Notes under the pieces: generated by a model
Told to the model about the DNA's origin: nothing
The model's input: only the letters and a program-made list of their open reading frames with translations
The model's database searches: none
Shown here: piece after piece, positions 1-5,159 of the stretch
Position numbering within the stretch: position 1 is the first letter of the stretch
Layout of the letters: every line of letters starts with the position of its first letter
Assembly (NCBI GenBank): GCA_021782675.1
Contig: JAJXUS010000153.1
Location: 1-5,774, forward strand
From: Acidobacteriota bacterium
GTDB lineage: Bacteria; Acidobacteriota; Terriglobia; Terriglobales; Acidobacteriaceae
DNA: 5,774 bases
Direction of reading: 5' to 3'
Made by a program: the position numbers and the translations under genes

Positions 1-201
1 ATGCAGCGCTGCCCCAACGTGATCAATGTGCGCGTGCGTGATGAGGATCTGTTCGACCGAGAGCTGGTGCTTTTGCAGCCGCTGCGTGATCGCGGGCAGG
101 TCTTCGCCGGGATCGACAACGGTCGCGCGTCGCGTCGTTTCGTCGGCCAGCAGGGTGCAGTTGCACCCCAGCGGCCCGACGGGAAATGTTTCAACGATCA
201 T
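1..201 (-). CDS. MBL-fold metallo-hydrolase (glyoxalase II-like), N-terminal 67 residues
   Basis: This is the first 67 codons of a gene that continues past the left edge. The start is the ATG complementary to 199-201. The only in-frame codons between the secG stop and this ATG include no ATG, GTG or TTG, so the start is well fixed. The protein opens with a beta-hairpin typical of the fold (VETFPVGPLGCNCTLL), then VVDPGED, then THAHIDH at residues 55-61. That matches the metal-binding THxHxDH signature of metallo-beta-lactamase-fold hydrolases, with H56, H58, D60 and H61 as ligands. The opening resembles the glyoxalase II/YcbL branch, which hydrolyses thioesters such as S-D-lactoylglutathione, but the substrate cannot be read from this fragment. 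It lies 39 nt downstream of secG in the same direction and is probably cotranscribed. No Shine-Dalgarno sequence is visible. The family assignment is firm; the specific reaction is unknown. Confidence 0.9.
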   Translation of the reverse strand, partial: MIVETFPVGPLGCNCTLLADETTRRATVVDPGEDLPAITQRLQKHQLSVEQILITHAHIDHVGAALH

Positions 202-240
202 GAATGCACGCGCAGGAAGAAGAAGTTCGTGCCGCGGCAG

Positions 241-546
241 TTACTTATGCTTGGCGGGCGCTGGGGTTGAAACTGGCGCGGTGTTAATGCCACTCAACAC
301 GGAGCGGCCACTGCCTTCCCGCGCTACCAGGACGGTAAGGGAGATGGAAGTGATGGCAAAGATAATCGCCAGCCAGGTCGTAACTTTTGTGAGCACGTTG
401 ACTGTGCCGCGGGGGCCGAATGCGGTCTGCGAACCCTGACCGCCAAAGGCGCCGGCCAGGTCAGCCCCCGTGCCCGGCTGCAGCAGCACAATGCCGATGA
501 GCGCCAGGCAGACGATGATGTGGATAACGGTAATGAAATAAATCAT
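241..546 (-). CDS. secG: Protein translocase subunit SecG
   Basis: This encodes 101 residues of the small SecYEG channel subunit, an inner-membrane protein that assists SecA-driven export. Two hydrophobic helices are visible, at about residues 4-23 and 54-74. They are joined by the conserved cytoplasmic loop LLQPGTGADLAGAFGGQGSQ (about 21-40), followed by a conserved Thr/Leu region. The C-terminal tail (about 75-101) is rich in Ser, Thr, Pro and Ala, as is common in SecG. The start is the ATG complementary to 544-546, because MIYFITVIHIIVC matches the usual SecG N-terminus. The open frame upstream runs through the tRNA gene and is not coding. No clear ribosome binding site precedes the ATG. 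The gene lies 72 nt after tRNA-Leu and 39 nt before the hydrolase gene, on the same strand. Confidence 0.95.
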   Translation of the reverse strand: MIYFITVIHIIVCLALIGIVLLQPGTGADLAGAFGGQGSQTAFGPRGTVNVLTKVTTWLAIIFAITSISLTVLVAREGSGRSVLSGINTAPVSTPAPAKHK

Positions 547-618
547 GGTTTCGTCACGTTGAGGGTATCGAGCAAATCCGGCGGCCGGTTGTAGCCCCGA
601 GAACCACCGGGCAAATCC

Positions 619-702
619 TGGTGCGGAAGGGGGGACTTGAACCCCCATGCCTTTCGGCGCCACCCCCTCAAGATGGTGTGTCTGCCATTTCACCACTTCC
701 GC
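619..702 (-). tRNA. tRNA-Leu (GAG anticodon), CCA encoded
   Basis: Read on the minus strand, the acceptor arms are GCGGAAG (complement of 696-702) and CTTCCGC (complement of 623-629). They form seven pairs, followed by discriminator A (622) and genomically encoded CCA (619-621). The anticodon stem CCATC/GGTGG (672-676 and 660-664) closes the loop TTGAGGG, giving anticodon GAG (complement of 667-669), which reads CUC and CUU leucine codons. A long variable arm (GGCGCCGAAAGGC) and the T-arm with GTTCAAGTC fit a class II leucine tRNA. The length is 84 nt including CCA. It lies just upstream of secG on the same strand, so it is probably cut out of a tRNA-secG-hydrolase transcript. Confidence 0.97.
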
Positions 703-758
703 GTGCTGGAACTCTCTCTCCGTGGCGTCGATAAGGAGGATTGCACCCAACCTCATCT

Positions 759-787
759 ATCGTAGCGTGGCAAGGGGCGGTTCGCAA
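759..787 (-). promoter_or_regulatory. Candidate sigma-70 promoter for the tRNA-Leu/secG/hydrolase transcript
   Basis: On the minus strand there is TTGCGA (complement of 782-787), a 17-nt spacer, and TACGAT (complement of 759-764). Transcription would begin near 752, about 50 nt before the tRNA 5' end. Position and spacing are good and both hexamers are near consensus. It was found by eye and not scored. Confidence 0.5.
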
Positions 788-840
788 GGCGTTCGCCGGG
801 GCAGTGCAACACCCCGGAGGCGCTGGCCATCTCAAGTCGC

Positions 841-846
841 GGGGGA
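841..846 (+). promoter_or_regulatory. Ribosome binding site of the DUF2383 gene
   Basis: GGGGGA ends 3 nt before the ATG at 850. It is G-rich and rather close, but it supports ATG 850 as the start. Confidence 0.45.
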
Positions 847-849
847 TTC

Positions 850-1302
850 ATGTCCAATCATCAAAACACCATCAAGGTTTTGGGTTCATTGATTCAGGTG
901 CTGCACGACGGGCACCAGGGAATGTTATCGGTCGCCGGTCAAATTCAGCATGAACCGGCCAAGCGATTTCTTTTGGAGCAGAGTCAATTGCGCGCTGAAT
1001 TTGCCGCTGAACTGGAAAATGAGCTGCACCGGCTCGGCGTCCACGACGTGAAGGAGGGCGGCACGGCGATCGGAACGGCGCAGCGCATCTGGGGTGACAT
1101 TAAAGCCAAAATGGGCGCGGGCGACGCGTCGATGCTCGAAACCGTGGCGCAGGAAGAAGAAGAGGCGTCGCGCGTCTATGGCGAAGCGATCGATAAGAAC
1201 ATGCTCCCCGGCGACGTGCGCGACATGCTGCGGCAGCAGAGTGCGCAAATCCTGGCGTCTCTCGACACACTGCGGGAGCTCCGCGCCGGTAACGCTCAGT
1301 AA
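850..1302 (+). CDS. PA2169-type four-helix-bundle protein (DUF2383)
   Basis: This 150-residue soluble protein is almost entirely helical. The helices are at about 4-32, 34-63, 93-118 and 121-146, with a Gly-rich linker near 64-76 and a conserved-looking Trp at 81 (RIWGDIK). Recognised family features are the LRAEFAAELENELHRLG block (48-63), the W-D-(I/L)-K element, the acidic EEEEASRVYGEAID helix and the late LRQQSAQILASLDTLRELR helix. This is the pattern of the PA2169/DUF2383 family, a ferritin-like bundle of unproven function often associated with stress-response genes. I do not see a clear di-iron ligand set, so iron storage should not be assumed. Length is normal for the family. There is no signal peptide, so it is probably cytoplasmic. 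The gene diverges from the tRNA-secG unit, and its stop is followed after 2 nt by the start of the DUF72 gene, suggesting translational coupling. Confidence 0.88.
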   Translation: MSNHQNTIKVLGSLIQVLHDGHQGMLSVAGQIQHEPAKRFLLEQSQLRAEFAAELENELHRLGVHDVKEGGTAIGTAQRIWGDIKAKMGAGDASMLETVAQEEEEASRVYGEAIDKNMLPGDVRDMLRQQSAQILASLDTLRELRAGNAQ

Positions 1303-1304
1303 CA

Positions 1305-2270
1305 GTGTCCCGTCCGGGCGCCGTCCGCATCGGAATCTCAGGGTGGACCTATCCACCATGGCGCGGCGTTTTCTATCCTGCGGACCTGCCGCAGGCACGC
1401 GAACTGGAATTTGCGTCACGCGCCCTCAATTCCATTGAAATCAACGGCACGTTTTATTCGCTGCAGCGGCCCGCTAGTTTCGCAGCATGGGCTGCCCGCA
1501 CACCTGAGGGCTTTGTCTTCTCGCTGAAGGGTTCCCGATTTATTACCCACGCGCTGCGTCTGCGGAGATTTGAGACGCCGCTTGCTAACTTCTTTGCGTC
1601 CGGCATGCTGGCGCTAGGAATGAAGCTGGGCCCTTTTCTCTGGCAGTTTCCGCCGAACTTCCAATACGACTTGCAGCGGATCGAGCCTTTTCTGGCCGCG
1701 CTGCCGCACGATACGGAGGCGCTGGCTGCTCTGGCCGCCCAGCATGACAGCCGGATGCGTAACCGCGCGTTTCTCGATCCAGCGCCAAAGCGCCGCGTCC
1801 GTCACGCCATGGAGATTCGGCATGAATCCTTCCGAAGCCCGGAATTTATTCGTCTGCTGCGCAGATACAAGGTGGCGCTGGTGTGTGCGGATACCGTCGA
1901 GTGGCCGCGGCTGATGGACGTGACGTCAGACTTTGTCTACTGCCGCCTGCATGGATCGGAGGAGTTATACGCCAGCGGCTATAAGCCGAAAGCGATTGAG
2001 GAATGGGCACGCCGGATCGAGCAGTGGCGGAATGGAGCCGGGCGTGTCGATGGGGAATATGCGAGTGACCGGCAGCCGCCAAAGCGATTGAGCCGGGATG
2101 TCTTTGTCTATTTTGACAATGATCGGAAAGTGAGAGCGCCGCGCGATGCAGAAAGCCTGTCGCAGAGAGTGGGCAACAGCAGGATTGGTACCTGCTCTGT
2201 TCTTCCGAACATCGCTACGGACAGTAAGGTTCGAAGGGCAACGCGCGTTGGGACAGGGCCATCGGACTAA
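1305..2270 (+). CDS. DUF72 (YecE-like) TIM-barrel protein
   Basis: This 321-residue protein belongs to the DUF72 family, whose fold is a TIM-barrel-like structure and whose reaction is not established. Family blocks appear in order: RIGISGWTYPPWRGVFYP (8-25), IEINGTFYSLQ (45-54), FSLKGSRFITH (72-82), PLANFFASGMLALGMKLGPFLWQFPPN (92-118), AMEIRHESF (168-176), ADTVEWPR (195-202), YCRLHGS (212-218) and VFVYFDND..VRAP (266-279). The GTG start at 1305 is used because an in-frame stop lies at 1290-1292 and the conserved N-terminus begins within a few residues. No ribosome binding site is evident, and the start 2 nt after the DUF2383 stop suggests coupling. The family usually ends shortly after the YFDND..VRAP..DA block. 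Here about 30 further residues follow (about 291-321), with no recognisable motif. The family call is firm; function is unknown. Confidence 0.92.
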   Translation: MSRPGAVRIGISGWTYPPWRGVFYPADLPQARELEFASRALNSIEINGTFYSLQRPASFAAWAARTPEGFVFSLKGSRFITHALRLRRFETPLANFFASGMLALGMKLGPFLWQFPPNFQYDLQRIEPFLAALPHDTEALAALAAQHDSRMRNRAFLDPAPKRRVRHAMEIRHESFRSPEFIRLLRRYKVALVCADTVEWPRLMDVTSDFVYCRLHGSEELYASGYKPKAIEEWARRIEQWRNGAGRVDGEYASDRQPPKRLSRDVFVYFDNDRKVRAPRDAESLSQRVGNSRIGTCSVLPNIATDSKVRRATRVGTGPSD

Positions 2271-2273
2271 ATA

Positions 2274-2287
2274 GGGAACATCTTCCC
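2274..2287 (+). repeat. Short inverted repeat GGGAA-4-TTCCC
   Basis: Two perfect 5-nt arms (2274-2278 and 2283-2287) are separated by CATC. They lie between the DUF72 stop and the ribosome binding site of the KGG-repeat gene. It could be an operator half-site pair or a small leader hairpin. Arms this short also occur by chance. Confidence 0.3.
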
Positions 2288-2290
2288 CCG

Positions 2291-2295
2291 AGGAG
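2291..2295 (+). promoter_or_regulatory. Strong Shine-Dalgarno of the KGG-repeat gene
   Basis: AGGAG with a 6-nt spacer to the ATG at 2302. It is the only near-ideal ribosome binding site in this window and suggests efficient translation. Confidence 0.85.
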
Positions 2296-2301
2296 AAAGA
2301 A

Positions 2302-2628
2302 ATGGCAAGCGAATACCACACCAGAGCCGCGGAACATCATGAGAATGCAGCAAAGTCGCACCGCAGCGCCGCTGAAAGTCACGGTCGTGGCGAGCATGAA
2401 GGCGGCTATGAGCATTCGACGCGGGCCAACGAACACTCCGGTCGCGCGCATGAGGCGTCGACTCAGGCCCATGAACGGTCCAAGATGAGCCGCAGCGAAG
2501 CTGGCGCCAAGGGTGGCCGCTCCCTGAGCCATGAAGAGCACGTTCGTGCCGGCGAAGCTGGTGGCCGCTCCCTGAGCCACGAAGAGCACGTCCGCGCCGG
2601 CGAGCAGTCCCACAAGAACACTCGCTGA
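2302..2628 (+). CDS. Small His-rich hydrophilic protein with KGG-type repeats
   Basis: This 108-residue protein has 15 His and no Cys, Asp, Phe, Ile, Pro or Trp. It is therefore extremely hydrophilic and probably extended or purely helical. Residues 5-60 read as eight seven-residue units. His recurs every seventh residue at 6, 13, 20 and 27, then at 38 and 45, then at 50 and 57, with Ala pairs in the first units. Residues 71-86 and 87-102 are a near-perfect tandem repeat (GGRSLSHEEHVRAGE plus one residue), preceded by Lys70. This resembles the KGG stress-induced repeat motif found in small general-stress proteins such as E. coli YciG. A stress-protection role is a family inference; metal or nucleic-acid binding by the His stripe is speculation. 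A strong AGGAG precedes the ATG and an intrinsic terminator follows 17 nt after the stop. It may be transcribed with DUF72 or alone. Confidence 0.85.
   Translation: MASEYHTRAAEHHENAAKSHRSAAESHGRGEHEGGYEHSTRANEHSGRAHEASTQAHERSKMSRSEAGAKGGRSLSHEEHVRAGEAGGRSLSHEEHVRAGEQSHKNTR
2512..2607 (+). repeat. Tandem 48-bp coding repeat, two copies
   Basis: Copies at 2512-2559 and 2560-2607 differ at 7 of 48 positions. Four differences are silent (CAT/CAC, GTT/GTC, CGT/CGC, GAA/GAG) and the other three fall in the last codon (Ala versus Gln). The pattern indicates an in-frame duplication later held under protein-level constraint. Confidence 0.9.
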
Positions 2629-2645
2629 CAAACTGGATTCTCCCT

Positions 2646-2692
2646 AAAGACCGCGCCGCCATCTTCACTCCCCCGGGCGGCCGGTCTTTTTT
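2646..2692 (+). terminator. Intrinsic terminator after the KGG-repeat gene
   Basis: Left arm AAAGACCG-C-GCCGCC (2646-2660) pairs with GGCGGC-CGGTCTTT (2676-2689), giving 14 pairs with one bulged C at 2654 and a 15-nt loop. A run of six T (2687-2692) follows. It closes the DUF2383-DUF72-KGG block and is the clearest terminator in the window. Confidence 0.92.
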
Positions 2693-2708
2693 GTGTATGG
2701 ACCATTTT

Positions 2709-2717
2709 TGCTAGAGT
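2709..2717 (+). promoter_or_regulatory. Candidate extended -10 promoter element for the MarC gene
   Basis: TG at 2709-2710, one base, then TAGAGT (2712-2717), an extended -10 form with four of six matches. No good -35 is present. Transcription would start near 2724, only about 6 nt before the ATG at 2730. Confidence 0.35.
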
Positions 2718-2729
2718 GATAGGCACCCG

Positions 2730-3431
2730 ATGCATGTGCGTATTCTCCATCCACTCGTCTATCTGTTTGAATTCTTCCCGATAGCCTTCAGCGCGCTGTT
2801 TCCGTTGATAAATCCTTTCGGCTCGGCCATCATCTTCCTTGGCCTGGTGGGCCCGGCCGATCAGGTTGTCTACCGGCGGCTGGCGCGTGGGGTCGCTTTG
2901 CGCACGGTATTGTTTCTTGTGGTTGTGGATCTGATTGGAGCGCTGATCCTGACCTTCTTTGGAATTTCGCTGCCGGTCATCCAGGTGGCGGGCGGGCTCG
3001 TGCTGGCTTCCATGGGCTGGCAGTTGTTGAACAAGCCGGATGCGGACGTGCAGCCGGCGGAATCGCCGCACCCGGCAGATTCCATCGCTAGCCTGGATTC
3101 GAAGCTCTTCTACCCGTTCACGTTTCCGCTCACAGCAGGGCCTGGCACGGTGGTTGTAACGCTCACTCTCGCCGCCCACGCGGAAGAGCATCTGACGATC
3201 GACAGCGTGTTCAGCCAGCTCGGGCTGTTTCTGGCCATTGTGGTGCTATGCGTGATGGTCTATTTCACCTACGCTTATGCACCGGCGATCTCCCGTAAAG
3301 TCTCTTCCCAGACAGTGCACGGTATTTTGCGCATCATTGCATTTATTCTGCTCGCCATCGGCGTGCAAATCTTCTGGCGCGGGGCGGAACTGCTGATTCA
3401 ACAAGCACTTCATCCGCTCCCGATGAGCTGA
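2730..3431 (+). CDS. MarC-family integral membrane protein
   Basis: This 233-residue inner-membrane protein has six predicted helices at about 12-38, 57-79, 82-100, 133-152, 163-185 and 198-217. Family signatures are the INPFGSAIIFL stretch in helix 1 (27-37) and FPLTAGPGT at the start of helix 4 (132-140). The Pro-, Asp- and Ser-rich segment about 102-125 is the loop between the two three-helix halves. MarC proteins are of unproven function; the old link to multiple antibiotic resistance in E. coli is not supported, and transporter activity is only suspected. Length is slightly above the usual 200-220 residues because of the N-terminus and the central loop. The start at 2730 is the first ATG, without a good ribosome binding site; GTG 2736 is an alternative. 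The gene has its own space after the strong terminator, so it is probably transcribed separately from the upstream block. Confidence 0.93.
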   Translation: MHVRILHPLVYLFEFFPIAFSALFPLINPFGSAIIFLGLVGPADQVVYRRLARGVALRTVLFLVVVDLIGALILTFFGISLPVIQVAGGLVLASMGWQLLNKPDADVQPAESPHPADSIASLDSKLFYPFTFPLTAGPGTVVVTLTLAAHAEEHLTIDSVFSQLGLFLAIVVLCVMVYFTYAYAPAISRKVSSQTVHGILRIIAFILLAIGVQIFWRGAELLIQQALHPLPMS

Positions 3432-3463
3432 CGGAAGCCGGTTGCAGGGTGAGACTGCGGCGG

Positions 3464-3492
3464 TTGAAAAGTGGTGCAAAGCCCTGTAAAAT
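3464..3492 (+). promoter_or_regulatory. Strong sigma-70-type promoter for the 75-residue protein gene
   Basis: TTGAAA (3464-3469), exactly 17 nt, then TAAAAT (3487-3492), five of six matches in each hexamer. This is the best promoter match I found in the window. Transcription would begin near 3499, leaving a leader of about 105 nt before the ATG at 3605. Confidence 0.75.
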
Positions 3493-3498
3493 TAGGGG

Positions 3499-3604
3499 TT
3501 GGGGGTAAGGCCGCCGGTCACGTCTGGCAACCTTGCCGCGAAATGCTCTTCCGCCATTCCTCACTGGGCAGACGGGTCAGGGCGGACAAAGGATCAACCG
3601 ATTT
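3499..3604 (+). other. Untranslated leader of the 75-residue protein gene
   Basis: About 105 nt lie between the predicted transcription start and the ATG. I recognise no riboswitch class. The only local pairing seen is a small GGCA/TGCC hairpin near 3527-3537. A purine-rich AAAGGA (3588-3593) sits 11 nt before the ATG and may be the ribosome binding site, slightly far. An in-frame TTG at 3533 could extend the protein, but the added residues look non-coding. Confidence 0.4.
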
Positions 3605-3832
3605 ATGGCAAAGCGTCGTGGAAATCCAAACTGGGGAAAACCGGAGCCCATCGGGCCGGTCGTCCCTACTGTCACTTCTTTTGAGCAGGTTGTGAAGGAG
3701 TACAAGCTGACTCCCGATCAATATGTGCGCTCCACCCGGCTGCGGGAGTGGGCGCGCCGGAACAAGAACTCCAAGTACATTCCGGAGTCTCTCTTGGAAG
3801 CCTGGGGCTTTGAGATCGAGTCGTCCCTTTAA
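3605..3832 (+). CDS. Conserved-type hypothetical protein, 75 residues (GNPNWGKPEP)
   Basis: This is a small soluble protein with a basic N-terminus (MAKRRGNPNWGKPEP, 1-15), then a folded-looking part with FEQVVKEYKLTPDQYVRSTRLREWARRNKNSKYIPESLLEAWGF in order (26-69). The latter suggests two or three short helices with buried Trp and Tyr. The GNPNWGKP opening recurs in small bacterial and phage proteins of unknown role. From memory the whole protein has close relatives in Acidobacteriota, and I know no function. Its Arg/Lys content would allow nucleic-acid or ribosome binding, which is speculation. ATG 3605 is chosen over the longer TTG 3533 start because the sequence becomes protein-like only from there. 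It has its own good promoter at 3464-3492 and a weak terminator at 3858-3884, so it is probably monocistronic. Confidence 0.82.
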   Translation: MAKRRGNPNWGKPEPIGPVVPTVTSFEQVVKEYKLTPDQYVRSTRLREWARRNKNSKYIPESLLEAWGFEIESSL

Positions 3833-3857
3833 GCGATACGCCTGCAACCGTTCTGCC

Positions 3858-3884
3858 GGCGGCCCGCGCCCTGCGGCCGCCTTT
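3858..3884 (+). terminator. Weak intrinsic terminator after the 75-residue protein gene
   Basis: A perfect 7-bp GC stem, GGCGGCC (3858-3864) with GGCCGCC (3875-3881) around a 10-nt loop, is followed by only three T (3882-3884). The short T run makes it a weak or partial terminator. It sits immediately upstream of the ribBA -10 element. Confidence 0.45.
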
Positions 3885-3895
3885 AAGTCTCCAGC

Positions 3896-3901
3896 TACAA
3901 T
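3896..3901 (+). promoter_or_regulatory. Likely -10 element of the ribBA promoter
   Basis: TACAAT (five of six matches) ends 6 nt before the GTG start at 3908, so transcription would begin at or within a base or two of the start codon. No good -35 is visible; that region falls in the GC-rich terminator stem. Confidence 0.55.
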
Positions 3902-3907
3902 AGGGTC

Positions 3908-5089
3908 GTGAGCGGCCACTTCATCTCGGTTCCAGAGGCGATTGACGAAATTCGCGCCGGTCGCATGATCATCGTCGTGGACGACGAAGACCGCGAGAAT
4001 GAAGGCGACCTCACGCTCGCCGCCGAATTTGTTACTCCCGATGCCATCAATTTCATGGCACGGTTCGGCCGCGGCCTCATCTGCCTGACGCTGACCGAAG
4101 ATCGCGCGGATCACCTGCGCCTGCGGCCCATGACCGAGGAGAATACGTCCCGCTTTGGCACTGCATTTACAGAGAGCGTGGAAGCGCGCGAGGGAGTGAC
4201 CACGGGAATCTCCGCGCATGATCGTGCGCGTACGATTCAGGTGGCGATTGATCCCGCCTCGTCCGCTGGCGATCTGGCCCGGCCCGGGCATGTTTTTCCG
4301 CTGCGCGCCCGCCGCGGGGGTGTGCTGGTACGAGCCGGCCAGACAGAGGCTTCGGTCGATCTGGCGCGTATGGCCGGACTGATTCCCGCCGCTGTGATCT
4401 GCGAAATCATGAAGGATGACGGCACGATGGCCCGCGTGCCCGATTTGATTGAGTTCTGCCGCGAGCATTCGCTGAAAATGCTGACCGTTGCGGACCTGAT
4501 CCGCTACCGGCTGCAGCATGAGCGGTACATCCACAGGGTCGCCGAGTCGATGCTGCCGACGCCCTTTGGTGAGTTTCGCATGATCGCCTATGAGAGCGAT
4601 ATTGAAGGCGGAGAAAGCCATATCGCACTGGTGCGCGGCGATGTGGCGAGCACGGATGAGCCCGTGCTGGTGCGGGTGCATACGCATTGCCTGGCTGGCG
4701 ATGTCTTCGGAACGCCGCTCTGTGATTGCCAGGAGGTCGTGCGCCGTTCGCTGTCGATGATTGCCGAGGCAGGCCGCGGTGCGCTGATCTATCTGCACAA
4801 CAACACCAAAGGCTTTGGGATCGATCCCTCGCATAGCCCGGGCGTGCTGCCGCGGCTCATCTTTCATCGGGATCTGCGCGCCCGCGAAGGAACAGAAGAC
4901 CGCCAGCAGCGCACCTTGCGTCAGGTCGGCCTGGGCGGTCAGATTCTTTCCGATCTCGGAATCCACAAACTGCGCCTGCTGACCAACACGCCCACACACG
5001 TGCCAGCACTGCAGGGTTTCAGCGCGGAGATTGTGGAGCAAGTGCCGATTGCGCTGACCCGAAGCAAGCCTTCCATCGTGGCCCGCTGA
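3908..5089 (+). CDS. ribBA: RibBA: DHBP synthase fused to a divergent GTP cyclohydrolase II domain
   Basis: This 393-residue cytosolic protein belongs to riboflavin synthesis. Residues about 6-202 are the RibB domain, which makes 3,4-dihydroxy-2-butanone 4-phosphate from ribulose 5-phosphate: [10 protein letters not shown] (25-34, metal ligand E30), [11 protein letters not shown] (96-106), [10 protein letters not shown] (125-134) and [12 protein letters not shown] (165-176). The usual GHTEA is GQTEA here, so the second metal ligand (E. coli His153) is Gln145. Residues about 206-393 resemble GTP cyclohydrolase II. The zinc cysteines are present (C261, C272, C274, in HTHC..CDC), as is RLLTN (356-360). 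However, the GTP-binding RQEGR motif reads HNNTKG (297-302), the Tyr of the following segment is not recognisable, the catalytic Asp aligns with T336, and the C-terminal YLxTKxxKxGH tail is absent. The second activity is therefore doubtful. The GTG start fits the family N-terminus, and no ribosome binding site precedes it. Confidence 0.9.
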   Translation: MSGHFISVPEAIDEIRAGRMIIVVDDEDRENEGDLTLAAEFVTPDAINFMARFGRGLICLTLTEDRADHLRLRPMTEENTSRFGTAFTESVEAREGVTTGISAHDRARTIQVAIDPASSAGDLARPGHVFPLRARRGGVLVRAGQTEASVDLARMAGLIPAAVICEIMKDDGTMARVPDLIEFCREHSLKMLTVADLIRYRLQHERYIHRVAESMLPTPFGEFRMIAYESDIEGGESHIALVRGDVASTDEPVLVRVHTHCLAGDVFGTPLCDCQEVVRRSLSMIAEAGRGALIYLHNNTKGFGIDPSHSPGVLPRLIFHRDLRAREGTEDRQQRTLRQVGLGGQILSDLGIHKLRLLTNTPTHVPALQGFSAEIVEQVPIALTRSKPSIVAR

Positions 5090-5104
5090 CGAATTATTTT
5101 TCGC

Positions 5105-5134
5105 GTGACAATTGAGGATTGACCGCGCTATTGT
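5105..5134 (+). promoter_or_regulatory. Candidate promoter of the beta-barrel protein gene
   Basis: GTGACA (5105-5110), 18 nt, TATTGT (5129-5134), with transcription expected near 5141 and an ATG at 5160. It implies separate transcription from ribBA. The hexamers are moderate matches. Confidence 0.45.
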
Positions 5135-5159
5135 AGGCGTCGGCTTCACCGAAATCGTC

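Noticed and set aside
547..756. Upstream extension of secG through the tRNA gene
   Set aside because: The added 70 residues are the translation of tRNA-Leu and spacer; SecG family members begin at the ATG complementary to 544-546.
796..817. Inverted repeat CCGGGG/CCCCGG between the divergent units
   Set aside because: It is a 6-bp GC-rich stem with a 10-nt loop and no T run, and it does not align with promoter elements; chance is likely in this composition.
925..1419. Minus-strand frame opposite the DUF2383 gene
   Set aside because: It is a shadow of a recognised gene with no protein-like pattern.
2463..3191. A 242-codon minus-strand frame across the KGG and MarC genes
   Set aside because: It includes the terminator and intergenic region, is Arg-rich and low in hydrophobic residues, and mirrors two real plus-strand genes.
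3441..3461. Hairpin GTTGCAG/CTGCGGC after the MarC gene
   Set aside because: Two of seven pairs are G-T and no T run follows, so it is not a convincing terminator.
3533..3604. TTG-initiated N-terminal extension of the 75-residue protein
   Set aside because: The extra residues are Gly/Gln-rich and not protein-like, they fall within the predicted leader, and the conserved-looking sequence starts at ATG 3605.
5090..5104. T-rich stretch with a short CGAA/TTCG pairing after ribBA
   Set aside because: The stem is only about 4 bp, too weak for an intrinsic terminator; the end of the ribBA transcript is undefined.
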